Shown piece after piece: positions 1 through 7,658 of a stretch of 9,596 nt of DNA. The stretch comes from Caryophanales bacterium UBA3260. GTDB lineage: Bacteria > Bacillota_I > Bacilli_A > RF39 > UBA660. The DNA is taken from the NCBI GenBank assembly GCA_002362595.1, contig DEUO01000092.1, positions 1 to 9,596 on the forward strand, in the 5' to 3' direction. The translations under genes were made by a program, and so were the position numbers. The notes under the pieces are model-generated. The model searched no databases. It saw only the letters and a list, made by a program, of their open reading frames with translations, and was not told where the DNA came from. The first letter of the stretch is position 1. Every line of letters starts with the position of its first letter.

Positions 1-327
1 ATCTATATTAAGTATTTTTATATATAAATTATCATTATCTTCTCTTATATTATAATTATCTTCATCACCATAAATAACTAATCTTATTTTGTCATCATCT
101 GTATTAATAATTTCAATATCACTTGCTGATGAAATAATATTAATTTTACTATATTTATTATCATATTCTTTATCTAATAATAAATTTGTACTCACTTCAT
201 TATTATAAAAGAAACCAAATTTAACTTTATTACTTCCTTTTAACATAAAAACTAATAAACAAACAAGTAATACTACACCAATACTTAATATAGATATTAA
301 AAATATAATTACTCCTTTATTTTTCAT
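1..327 (-). CDS. DUF4097-like membrane-anchored protein, partial (C-terminus off the left edge)
   Basis: The frame opens at ATG 327 and stays open for 109 codons to the window edge, so only the N-terminal part is visible. Residues 5-28 form one hydrophobic membrane segment (VIIFLISILSIGVVLLVCLL and following). From about residue 57 comes a stretch with the short beta-strand pattern of DUF4097 putative envelope proteins: INIISSASDIEIINTDDDKI, then RLVIYGDED. This pattern match is from memory. DUF4097 proteins are usually encoded beside membrane-linked regulators and are thought to act at the envelope; no enzyme activity is known to me. The start overlaps the end of the XRE regulator gene by 11 bases, and AAGGGAGA lies about 5 bases upstream of the ATG, inside the regulator gene, so translation is probably coupled. 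I am fairly sure it is a real gene and less sure of the family. Confidence 0.75.
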   Translation of the reverse strand, partial: MKNKGVIIFLISILSIGVVLLVCLLVFMLKGSNKVKFGFFYNNEVSTNLLLDKEYDNKYSKINIISSASDIEIINTDDDKIRLVIYGDEDNYNIREDNDNLYIKILNID

Positions 328-997
328 TTTTATCTCCCTTTAATTTAATTACTAGTTTTACTATTTCTGCAACTAAAGCATATATAAGCCATATTATCCA
401 TGTAATATCCCATCTAAAAGTGATAAAGCTAATTATTAAATATATAATTAAAGTAAAAATACCAAGTATATCATCTATTTGTTTATATAACTTATCTTCT
501 ACTTCTTCTTTTCTTGTTTTATCCTTTTTATATACAATATTTGTATATATTATTATACAAGTAGCTAACCCGCATATAACAATAAAGATTGAAGTAGCAA
601 GTACTGGATTCATTTTAAATACTGGAATACTAACCATTATCCAAGCGCATGATAAAAAATATAAAAATATACTTATAGAAATTCTAATAGCTCTTGTTTT
701 CTTCTTTTCCTCATTTAATCTATTATTTATTTCTAATTCTTCCTGTTTATTAAAAAATATATCTTCTTTTATATTATTATTTATTTCTTCTTTAGAAATT
801 TCTTCACCTTTAAATAACTCATCTGTAGTTATTCCAAATACTTCACATAAAGGAAGTACTTTATCAAAATCAGGAGCACTTTGATCTGTCTCCCATTTAG
901 ATACCGTCTGTCTTGTTACTCCTAACTTTTCTGCTAATGCCTCCTGTGACAAATTTTGTTTTTTTCTTAATTCCATTAATCTCTTTCCTAAATTCAT
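317..997 (-). CDS. Membrane-bound XRE-family transcriptional regulator
   Basis: Residues 5-61 are a Cro/CI-type helix-turn-helix domain, with the typical run LSQEALAEKLGVTRQTVSKW followed by DFDKVLPLCEVFGITTDELF. A charged linker (about 65-103) leads to four hydrophobic segments (about 106-127, 132-156, 177-194, 198-217). This predicts a DNA-binding head tethered to the cytoplasmic face of the membrane. Such regulators probably respond to envelope state or control a neighbouring membrane gene; here that would be the overlapping DUF4097-like gene. The start is ATG 997 with AGAGGTG a few bases upstream. A 109-base gap separates it from the HExxH gene, and I see no terminator there, so read-through from the large operon is possible besides a local promoter. 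The fold call is firm; the target and signal are unknown. Confidence 0.9.
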   Translation of the reverse strand: MNLGKRLMELRKKQNLSQEALAEKLGVTRQTVSKWETDQSAPDFDKVLPLCEVFGITTDELFKGEEISKEEINNNIKEDIFFNKQEELEINNRLNEEKKKTRAIRISISIFLYFLSCAWIMVSIPVFKMNPVLATSIFIVICGLATCIIIYTNIVYKKDKTRKEEVEDKLYKQIDDILGIFTLIIYLIISFITFRWDITWIIWLIYALVAEIVKLVIKLKGDKNEK

Positions 998-1018
998 AAT
1001 GCACCTCTTTCACTATTA

Positions 1019-1071
1019 ATTATACTATTTTTATCGTTGCACTCTACCAATAGAAAATGGAATTTTGTCAA
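1019..1071 (-). promoter_or_regulatory. Putative promoter/operator region of the XRE gene
   Basis: On the minus strand there is a perfect TTGACA at 1071-1066 and a perfect TATAAT at 1024-1019, but they are 41 bases apart, too far to serve one promoter. TTGACA could pair with TAGAGT (1046-1041), which has a TG one base upstream, at 19 bases; TATAAT has no good -35 partner. A small inverted repeat, AAAAT-GGA-ATTTT (1054-1066), touches the TTGACA box and could be an operator for autoregulation. This is motif reading only. Confidence 0.35.
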
Positions 1072-1106
1072 CAGATATTAACATTTACTATTTTCTAATA
1101 ATTCTT

Positions 1107-1859
1107 TTAAATATTTTTTAATTCTTGTAAGTACAAATAGCCCTTCTTAATTTTATCTTCAATACTTATTTCTTCCTTATAAATATCTTCTAAATATTTC
1201 ATAACTAATTCGCCATTTTCTTCTAAATCATAAAAATAATCATAAGCATTAGCTACAAACATATTATTAAATACTTTATTTACTTCTTTACTATTTAAAA
1301 TAAAATCTACTACCATTTCACTATATTTCCAAACAAGATTAGGACATTCATATTCTTCTTTAGAACATAATGGATATAATTCCTTCCATTTCATAAACCA
1401 TATAAAATGTAATATTTCATGTGCTATTATTTCTACTATATTTTTATTTTCTATTCCAACAGTTGTTGAAAAAATATTTAAGTTTAAATAACGTGGAGAA
1501 ACAGGTATAAATCCAACTTCACAAACAAATTCTTCATTTACTTTATTAATATCTACATTTAAATATTTGCATAAAGTATCAAAATATTTATCGTTATATT
1601 CTTCCCATATATTCTTATATTTCTCTATATATTCATCAATTAAATCTTTATTTTTATCATAATAATCTACAACGACATCACTAACTACTTCATCTATTTT
1701 TTCATTACTTAATTTATTTCTATCTACTTTATTTAACTCTGGATAATACTTAATAGTATTTTCATAAACTGGTAATGTTTCATCAGTTTCTTTAAAAGCC
1801 CACTTAACTATATCAATATTATCATTTAATTCCATCTTTTTAAAAATAACTTTTGGCAT
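1107..1859 (-). CDS. Putative zinc metallopeptidase-like protein with HExxH motif
   Basis: I do not recognise a named family. In the 250-residue protein, residues 147-151 are HEILH, placed in a hydrophobic helix (IVEIIAHEILHFIWFM), which is the usual layout of the zinc- and water-binding helix of metallopeptidases. About 30 residues later WKYSEMVVDF offers Glu181 as a possible third ligand, as in gluzincins. The N-terminal half is charged and helical. No signal peptide or membrane segment is visible, so it is probably cytoplasmic. Start choice: the longest frame begins at TTG 1862, only 2 bases after AGAGGTG (1871-1865), whereas ATG 1859 is 5 bases away, so ATG is preferred. It is the last gene of the five-gene operon, 16 bases after the methyltransferase stop. 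Proteolytic activity is inferred from the motif alone. Confidence 0.75.
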   Translation of the reverse strand: MPKVIFKKMELNDNIDIVKWAFKETDETLPVYENTIKYYPELNKVDRNKLSNEKIDEVVSDVVVDYYDKNKDLIDEYIEKYKNIWEEYNDKYFDTLCKYLNVDINKVNEEFVCEVGFIPVSPRYLNLNIFSTTVGIENKNIVEIIAHEILHFIWFMKWKELYPLCSKEEYECPNLVWKYSEMVVDFILNSKEVNKVFNNMFVANAYDYFYDLEENGELVMKYLEDIYKEEISIEDKIKKGYLYLQELKNI

Positions 1860-1875
1860 CAAAACACCTCTAAAA

Positions 1876-2529
1876 CTATTTATTTTTTTCTATAACATAA
1901 GTTAACCATTCTTTATTACGATCTTCTTCCTTATTATGAAGTGTATAAATAATTCTAAAATTATGTTTCTCTAATAATTCTTTTAGTTCATCTTCTCTAA
2001 ATTTTTTTCTAAATCTTACTATTTCTCCAGAATAATCTTCTTTAACATAAAACCCTTCTTCACTTTTCTCATGAATAGTTGTATATATTAAAGCTTTTCC
2101 TTCTTTCTTTAACCATTTATATACTAAATCAAGTAAGATAGAAGCATCTTCTAACGGAAAATTATGAATAAGTGCACCCATAAAAATTGCATCAAAAGAA
2201 CCTTCACTAAATTTAACTTCTAATACATTGTCCTCTATAAATATTGTTTTAGGTGATCTTTCTCTTGCATATTCTATCATATTCTTAGATAATTCAACTG
2301 CCGTTGTTCTAGCACCAACTTTATCTTCTAATATCCCAAGCATTCTCCCTGTACCAGGACCTATCTCTAATACTAAACTATCTTTTTTGCATCCTAATTC
2401 CTTAGTAAGAATTTCTACCCATTCATCATCAGATACATCATCTTTACCAATATTAACATGTCTTTTATTATGTTGAGGAGCAAATACATCATAAGCTTCT
2501 CTATTAACTTTTATATATTCTTTTTCCAC
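1876..2529 (-). CDS. Class I SAM-dependent methyltransferase, GTG start
   Basis: The 217-residue protein has the Rossmann-type methyltransferase core: motif I VLEIGPGTG (53-61), an acidic residue at the end of strand two (AVE, Glu79) that normally holds the SAM ribose, IEDN (98-101) near the adenine site, and FDAIFMGALIHNF (112-124) at the motif IV region. The overall pattern resembles the small-molecule, UbiE/Methyltransf_11-type group. The substrate cannot be read from the sequence; a small molecule is more likely than DNA because there is no target-recognition domain and no DPPY-type motif. No ATG is available near the N-terminus: the frame starts at GTG 2529, 11 bases after AGGAG, and this site overlaps the TAG stop of the preceding HD gene. 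That suggests translational coupling and perhaps modest expression. It lies between a HD hydrolase gene and the HExxH gene. Confidence 0.88.
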   Translation of the reverse strand: MEKEYIKVNREAYDVFAPQHNKRHVNIGKDDVSDDEWVEILTKELGCKKDSLVLEIGPGTGRMLGILEDKVGARTTAVELSKNMIEYARERSPKTIFIEDNVLEVKFSEGSFDAIFMGALIHNFPLEDASILLDLVYKWLKKEGKALIYTTIHEKSEEGFYVKEDYSGEIVRFRKKFREDELKELLEKHNFRIIYTLHNKEEDRNKEWLTYVIEKNK

Positions 2530-2543
2530 TTCTACTTTATCTC

Positions 2544-3209
2544 CTAATAATCTTCATAATAATTCTTTATCTTATCTATTTCACCAGTTTCTTCTTTTAA
2601 TTTATAATCCGATAGATATACTTTTTTAGCATATTCCTTATCAAGAAAATCATTTTCAAATTGTTTTCTTCTTTCTATAAGTATTGGATTATTTGTCCAT
2701 AAATTAAAATGTCCATCTCCATTTATTCTTTTTGAAATATAAGCATAACATCTTTCAAAATGTTCTAAACCAGTACTTAATTCTGGATAGTTTTTTATAG
2801 ACGTAGCAAGTTGTCTTTTAGCAAGTAATTTAATATCAAAATCGCGATCAGAATCAGATAATATTTCTCCATAAATACTACGCGGTCTTGTCTTCTTTGA
2901 ACCACGATGATCTTCAATAGCTTCTTTTATTATTTGTCTTTCTTCATCAGTAAAATATTTTTTCATTTCTTGATCCTCAATAAACATTTTACCAGATTCT
3001 TTTTCATGCTCTTCTCTATTTACTTTTAATCCTATATCATGATAACTAGCCATAGCATAACACATATTTTTATCTAAATTATAATAATCTGCTAACATTA
3101 AAACATTCTCTATAACATTATTTACATGTATCATTCCATGCGAATAATACTTCTCATATTTAGGGAAAATGTTATTTTCTATATAATCTTGTAATTCTTT
3201 ATTAAGCAT
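2544..3209 (-). CDS. Single-module HD-domain phosphohydrolase
   Basis: This HD-superfamily protein (221 residues from ATG 3209) has the metal-binding set in order: His24 and His28 (HGMIH), His57-Asp58 (YHDIG), His68 (HEK), Asp100-His101 (EDHR) and Asp121 (SDSDRD). HD proteins are usually metal-dependent phosphohydrolases acting on nucleotides or cyclic nucleotides; the substrate here is unknown. It is clearly related to both halves of the neighbouring 506-residue protein. Start choice: ATG 3215 lies only 2 bases from AGAGAGG (3224-3218) while ATG 3209 lies 8 bases away. Starting at 3209 also gives MLNKELQDYIENNIFP, which aligns from the first residue with MVNKELQEYIEKNIFP of the upstream protein, so 3209 is preferred. 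The start then overlaps the upstream stop by 8 bases (ATGCTTAA), which suggests coupled translation. Confidence 0.88.
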   Translation of the reverse strand: MLNKELQDYIENNIFPKYEKYYSHGMIHVNNVIENVLMLADYYNLDKNMCYAMASYHDIGLKVNREEHEKESGKMFIEDQEMKKYFTDEERQIIKEAIEDHRGSKKTRPRSIYGEILSDSDRDFDIKLLAKRQLATSIKNYPELSTGLEHFERCYAYISKRINGDGHFNLWTNNPILIERRKQFENDFLDKEYAKKVYLSDYKLKEETGEIDKIKNYYEDY

Positions 3210-4722
3210 TTCCATTACCTCTCTTATACATTTTTATATATTTAATTTCTCCTTCATATTCATCTACTTTTTTAGTTCTATCATCTAAATGATTAATCTT
3301 ACAATATAGGTCTTTAAATGCAACTTCATCTTTTAGAAGATTCCTCATATCATTTAAGAATGCATGATATATTTCATCTTCATAAAACATATTCTCTGGA
3401 TTTTCTTCACCATATCTTTTAGATAATCTTTTATAAGTATAATCCAAATAGCTTTCTATATCACTTTCTGGTTGTCTTTCTTTTGCCACAAAGAAACTTC
3501 TTATAAATACTATTGTAATACTTGTATTTCTATCTGCCGAAGATATTAATTTACCATAATCAGTTCTAGGAGTATCTTCTTTTGACGAACGATGATCTTC
3601 AATAGCTTCTTTTATTGTTATTCTTTCTTCATCAGTAAAAAATCTTTTCATATTTTCATCATTTATAAATATATCTGCTGCTATCTTCTCGTGTGTTTCA
3701 TGATCAATAAACTTTCCTAAATCATGACAAGCTGCTATTGCATAAATCATATTCTTATTCAAGTTAAGTTTTAAAGTTTCATTTAACGCAAAAGCTCTTC
3801 TAATAACTTCTCTTATATGTATAATTCCATGAGCTTTATCATTACTTTCGTATTGTGGAAATATTTTTTCGTTAACATATTCTCTTAATTCTGGGCTTAC
3901 ATCAGCTAAATAATAAGAAAATTCGTCAATATTACAAGCCTTTAATATTCTTTCTTTAATAACTTCAAACGATTCACTATACTCTCCCTCAAGATAAACA
4001 GCATATAATATTTGATCTAAAGATAAATTAGGATTATTATCCTTAATAAGTGCAAATACTTTTCTTAATCTTACATCTAAATCATTGCTAAATACATCTT
4101 CTAACCCATTTACTTGAATATACATCTTTCTAAATGCTTCTTCATCACTAGCTAGCTTTTCAATATCTTCTAAAAACTTTTTATAATCAGGATCATCAAA
4201 ATACATTTTTTCCGTAGCATATCCTTTTTTACCAAATTTATCTATAACATGTTGCCTTGCTTCTTCAATTATCTTTCTTATTGGCATACCATACTTTCTT
4301 GAAATACGAAAGAAAAACGTCCTTTTTAATGGTGAGGTAATTAAAACATTACGATCTGCTGAAGAAACAATCTTGCCATAAATACTTCTGGGTTCACTAT
4401 CTTTACTAGCACGATGATCTTCAACTGCTTCTGCCATAACTTTTATTTGTTCTTCACTAAAAAATTTTCTTAAATTTTTATCCTTTAGTAACATCTCTGC
4501 TGAAATCTTTTCGTGATTATCTCTATCAATACGAACTGCAACATCATGATAAGCGGCAATTGTATAAACCATATTATAATCTATTCCTTCAACAGTCGAA
4601 GCAAACTTCATACTTCTTTCAATTACATATTTAATATGATCAATATTATGACCAAGTTCATTTAATTCATATTCTGGAAATATATTCTTTTCAATATATT
4701 CTTGTAATTCTTTATTTACCAT
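3202..4722 (-). CDS. Tandem double-HD-domain phosphohydrolase
   Basis: The 506-residue protein holds two complete HD modules. Module 1 (about 1-200): His25/His29 (HNIDH), His59-Asp60 (YHDVA), His70, Asp102-His103 (EDHRASK), Asp123 (SSADRN). Module 2 (about 278-480): His298/His302 (HGIIH), His333-Asp334 (CHDLG), His344, Asp377-His378 (EDHRSSK), Asp397 (SSADRN). Both carry the same P-R-x-x-Y-G-x-x-x-S block before the last Asp. A helical linker (about 205-275) joins them. All expected metal ligands are present in both modules, so both could be active; the substrate is unknown, and nucleotides or nucleotide signals are the family norm. The start ATG 4722 is 4 bases after the TAG of the UvrA-like gene. 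GGAGG, located within the last codons of that gene, is about 9 bases upstream, which supports coupling. Neither half is degraded, so the fusion appears functional. Confidence 0.9.
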   Translation of the reverse strand: MVNKELQEYIEKNIFPEYELNELGHNIDHIKYVIERSMKFASTVEGIDYNMVYTIAAYHDVAVRIDRDNHEKISAEMLLKDKNLRKFFSEEQIKVMAEAVEDHRASKDSEPRSIYGKIVSSADRNVLITSPLKRTFFFRISRKYGMPIRKIIEEARQHVIDKFGKKGYATEKMYFDDPDYKKFLEDIEKLASDEEAFRKMYIQVNGLEDVFSNDLDVRLRKVFALIKDNNPNLSLDQILYAVYLEGEYSESFEVIKERILKACNIDEFSYYLADVSPELREYVNEKIFPQYESNDKAHGIIHIREVIRRAFALNETLKLNLNKNMIYAIAACHDLGKFIDHETHEKIAADIFINDENMKRFFTDEERITIKEAIEDHRSSKEDTPRTDYGKLISSADRNTSITIVFIRSFFVAKERQPESDIESYLDYTYKRLSKRYGEENPENMFYEDEIYHAFLNDMRNLLKDEVAFKDLYCKINHLDDRTKKVDEYEGEIKYIKMYKRGNGNA

Positions 4723-4726
4723 TTTC

Positions 4727-6976
4727 CTATTCCTCCATCAAATAATCTATAATAGCTTTTGCTGTATATGTATCATAATTTAATATCTCATCAATATATC
4801 CACTAAAAATAATTTTGCCTCCGTTTTTACCAGCATCTGGGCCCATATCAATTATATAATCTGCTCCTAGAATAAAATCTAAATTATGTTCTATAACAAC
4901 AATTGTATTACCTTCATTAATCATTCTACGCATTACTTTAATTAATTCTTCTATATCTTTTAAATGTAAACCTACTGTTGGTTCATCAAACACATACATA
5001 TTACCTTTCTTATACAGATAAGAAGACATATTAACCCTTCCTATCTCTCCACCTGATAAAGTATCCAAAGATTGACCTAATTTTAAATAACCTAAACCAA
5101 CATCTTCCATTATCTTCAATTTATCTATTATATCTTTTTTATCATAAAAGAACCCAATAGCATCACTTACAGTCATTTCTAATATATCATTTATATTCTT
5201 ATTATTATATTTATACTCTAATACTTCTTTACGATATCTTTTTCCATGACATTCATCACATTCTTGTTTTATATCCCCTAAAAAATGCATATCCATCTTT
5301 AAATATCCAGTACCACCACATTTTGGACAAGCACCACTAGAATTAAAACTAAACTCCCCAGCACTTATATTATTAGCATCAGCAAATAAATTCCTAATAC
5401 TATCAAAAACTTTTGTATATGTAGCAACATTACTCCTACTACTAATTCCTACAGTATCTCTACCTACTTTAATTATCTCTTTATCATTTTTAAGTAAATA
5501 TCTTATTAGTGAAGATTTACCACTACCAGATACACCTGTAATACATGTTAATAAATTTTTAGGTATTCTAATATTTTCATCTTTAATATTATTTATATTA
5601 ATATTACTAACTTCATAATAATCTTTTAATTCTTTATGTTCTTTATTTATTTTCTTTCTATTCTTTAAATATTTAGCTGTAACAGACTCTGAAACATTTA
5701 ATAAACCATTATAACTACCATTATATAATAATTCCCCTCCATTAGTTCCAGATAAAGGTCCAATATCTATAACATTATCACTTTCTTCAATAAACTTTCT
5801 ATTATGTTCAACAACAATAGCTGTATTGCCTTTACTTACTATATCTTTTACTACTTTAATTATCTTATTTACATCTCTATAATGAAATCCTTGTGTTGGT
5901 TCATCCATAACATATATTAATTCATTTAAACTATTATCAATACATCTAGCTAATTTTAACTTTTGTGACTCTCCATTAGATAATGTATTAATTCCTCTAT
6001 TCAAAGTTAAATAACCTAATCCTAAATCTATTAAAACTTTTAAATCTCTTAATATTTTATCTTTTATTTCTTTAGCTACTTCATCATCTATCTTATCTAT
6101 AAATTCATATAAATCTTCTAATTCCATATTTAACAATTTAATTAATGACTCACCATTTACTAATACTTCTAAAGCTCTTTTATTTAATCTTGAACCATGA
6201 CATTCACTGCAACTTATCTCTTTAAAGAATGTCTTATCATAATCATTAATAACTAATCCTCTAGAATCTCCTTGTCGTTTTAATAAACGACTAACTATTC
6301 CTTCATATGAAAAGTTTTGAACAAAACCAGATGATTTATTCATATAATTTATTGGTTCTTGATATAAAAGATAATCTAATTCATCATCTGTATAATCTTT
6401 TAATTTCTTGTCCATATCAAAATAATTAATAGCTTTTTGTATATTATAATATCTTGACCCTACTTTCCAAGTTCTATGCTTAATAGCTCCTTCATTAAGC
6501 GATTTGTTAAAATCTATAAGTTTATCTAAATCAACAGATAACTCTACACCCAATCCATTACATTTTAAACAAGCGCCTTTAGGAGTATTAAAAGAAAAAT
6601 ATGAGCTATCATATATTGGATATCCTATTCTAGAATAAAGTAATCTAAGATAAGTATATATTTCTGTATAAGTACCTACTGTACTACGTGGATTTTGACC
6701 TAATTTACTCTGTTCTATTAACACACAAGGTGATAAATTATCTATTTTATAAACATTAGGTTTATTAATTTTAGGTAAATTCTTTACTACATAAGTAGAT
6801 AAAGTTTCATAGAATGAAGACTGTGCTAAACTATATATAGAATCAAAAACTAAAGAAGACTTACCACTACCAGATACACCTGTAACGACATTAACTTTAT
6901 GTTTAGGTATATCTACATAAACATTTTTTAAATTATTTTCATTAGCTCCCATAACTTTTATACTATCAAGTCCCAT
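4727..6976 (-). CDS. Short UvrA-like ABC ATPase lacking the UvrB-binding domain
   Basis: This 749-residue protein has the full UvrA layout. First half: Walker A GVSGSGKS (33-40), Zn-type pairs CLKC (136/139) and CSEC (256/259), signature LSNGE (332-336), Walker B MDEPT (357-361), H-loop His391. Second half: Walker A GVSGSGKS (481-488), CPKC (550/553), CDEC (573/576), LSGGE (640-644), FDEPT (663-667), His697. Canonical UvrA is about 940 residues. Here the first half goes from LLYSRIGYPIYD almost straight to FSFN-P-GAC, so the UvrB-interaction domain is absent, as in UvrA2 and DrrC-type proteins linked to drug or DNA-adduct tolerance. It probably binds damaged or drug-loaded DNA without loading UvrB. 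Start choice: ATG 7003 lies inside a putative -10 box and has no ribosome site; ATG 6976 has GGAGGTG 5 bases upstream. It is the first gene of the operon. Confidence 0.93.
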   Translation of the reverse strand: MGLDSIKVMGANENNLKNVYVDIPKHKVNVVTGVSGSGKSSLVFDSIYSLAQSSFYETLSTYVVKNLPKINKPNVYKIDNLSPCVLIEQSKLGQNPRSTVGTYTEIYTYLRLLYSRIGYPIYDSSYFSFNTPKGACLKCNGLGVELSVDLDKLIDFNKSLNEGAIKHRTWKVGSRYYNIQKAINYFDMDKKLKDYTDDELDYLLYQEPINYMNKSSGFVQNFSYEGIVSRLLKRQGDSRGLVINDYDKTFFKEISCSECHGSRLNKRALEVLVNGESLIKLLNMELEDLYEFIDKIDDEVAKEIKDKILRDLKVLIDLGLGYLTLNRGINTLSNGESQKLKLARCIDNSLNELIYVMDEPTQGFHYRDVNKIIKVVKDIVSKGNTAIVVEHNRKFIEESDNVIDIGPLSGTNGGELLYNGSYNGLLNVSESVTAKYLKNRKKINKEHKELKDYYEVSNININNIKDENIRIPKNLLTCITGVSGSGKSSLIRYLLKNDKEIIKVGRDTVGISSRSNVATYTKVFDSIRNLFADANNISAGEFSFNSSGACPKCGGTGYLKMDMHFLGDIKQECDECHGKRYRKEVLEYKYNNKNINDILEMTVSDAIGFFYDKKDIIDKLKIMEDVGLGYLKLGQSLDTLSGGEIGRVNMSSYLYKKGNMYVFDEPTVGLHLKDIEELIKVMRRMINEGNTIVVIEHNLDFILGADYIIDMGPDAGKNGGKIIFSGYIDEILNYDTYTAKAIIDYLMEE

Positions 6977-7001
6977 AAAAGCACCTCCCTTTAATCCTTC
7001 C

Positions 7002-7030
7002 ATTTTAACATAATATATATTAAAAAAAAA
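7002..7030 (-). promoter_or_regulatory. Extended -10 promoter of the UvrA-like operon
   Basis: On the minus strand TG-T-TAAAAT ends at 7002 (-10 hexamer 7007-7002). A 17-base spacer places the -35 in the T-run of the preceding terminator (7030-7025), a poor -35, which is typical when an extended -10 is present. Transcription would begin near 6995, leaving a leader of about 20 bases before GGAGGTG and ATG 6976. Terminator and promoter are thus packed back to back. Confidence 0.55.
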
Positions 7031-7053
7031 GGCTTATTCCCCAAAATAAACCT
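7022..7053 (-). terminator. Intrinsic terminator after the Nudix gene
   Basis: Read on the minus strand, AGGTTTATT (7053-7045), loop TTGGGG (7044-7039) and AATAAGCCT (7038-7030) form a 9-base-pair stem with one G-T pair, followed directly by a run of eight further Ts to 7022. It begins about 8 bases after the Nudix stop codon and separates the upstream transcript from the UvrA-like operon. Confidence 0.9.
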
Positions 7054-7060
7054 TAATCTA

Positions 7061-7624
7061 TCATTTCTCCTTAACATCACAAATTTTATCTATAATATCA
7101 CCAAATTCTTGATATTTTTTAAATTCATCAAAAGAAATCCATCTATAATCCTTTATCTCTGTTTTATCCACTTTAATATTTACTTTTTCATCAATAATAA
7201 ATAGATATCTAAAATCAAAATGATAATGAGCAGGTAAATTTAATCGTTCATTATAATCTATCATATGTATATCAATATCTATTGGAACTAATTCATTATC
7301 ACATATACTATAAATTACTATATTATCTAAACCAGTCTCCTCCCTTAACTCTCTCATCGCCGCAATAAGAGGAGTACTATCAGACTCATCTATATGTCCT
7401 CCAGGATATAAATACATCTTTAAATCTTTATGATATAAGACTAAAAATTCATCTTCTTTTTTACTATAAAGAAAAGCTCCAACAGTAATATGTCCATTAA
7501 AATTATTCCAATCAAAAACATCTTCTTGTTCCTGTAAAAATAAAGTTAATCGTTCTAATTTTTCTTTTTCATCTGAATAAATACTTAAATACTTTTCTAC
7601 TATCTTACTTATTTCTTCTCTCAT
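7061..7624 (-). CDS. Nudix hydrolase
   Basis: The 187-residue protein carries a Nudix box at about 75-99: PGGHIDESD, then MRELREETGL. The REUxEExGU half is perfect and supplies the metal-binding Glu residues. In the first half there is one extra residue compared with Gx5Ex7RE, and the usual Glu is replaced by Asp/Ser; I recall this GGHI...D pattern from one Nudix subgroup, so it is probably still active. Nudix enzymes cleave nucleoside-diphosphate-linked compounds, often oxidised nucleotides; the substrate here is unknown. No membrane segment is seen. Start choice: ATG 7636 has no ribosome site, whereas ATG 7624 has GGTGAT 3 bases upstream, so 7624 (MREEISKIVEKYL) is preferred. It has its own promoter about 130 bases upstream and ends at a strong terminator, so it is probably a single-gene unit. 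Confidence 0.88.
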   Translation of the reverse strand: MREEISKIVEKYLSIYSDEKEKLERLTLFLQEQEDVFDWNNFNGHITVGAFLYSKKEDEFLVLYHKDLKMYLYPGGHIDESDSTPLIAAMRELREETGLDNIVIYSICDNELVPIDIDIHMIDYNERLNLPAHYHFDFRYLFIIDEKVNIKVDKTEIKDYRWISFDEFKKYQEFGDIIDKICDVKEK

Positions 7625-7658
7625 AAAATCACCCATAGTTGCATATAATAAAAAGTTA

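Noticed and set aside
420..884. Plus-strand open frame opposite the XRE gene
   Set aside because: It is antisense to a convincing gene, has no ribosome site or family features, and its hydrophobic content mirrors the complementary membrane codons.
2228..2476. Plus-strand open frame opposite the methyltransferase gene
   Set aside because: It is a shadow of motif-bearing coding sequence on the other strand, with no ribosome site.
2544..4722. A single HD gene broken by frameshift into two
   Set aside because: Each frame has its own start with a ribosome site, complete metal-binding sets and a full-length module, so these are two intact genes.
4727..6976. Annotation as ordinary uvrA of nucleotide excision repair
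   Set aside because: It is about 190 residues short and lacks the UvrB-binding domain. No uvrB or uvrC is near.
6977..7003. Longer start of the UvrA-like protein at ATG 7003
   Set aside because: That ATG lies within the predicted -10 box and has no ribosome site. The extra codons simply translate GGAGGTG, the ribosome site for ATG 6976.
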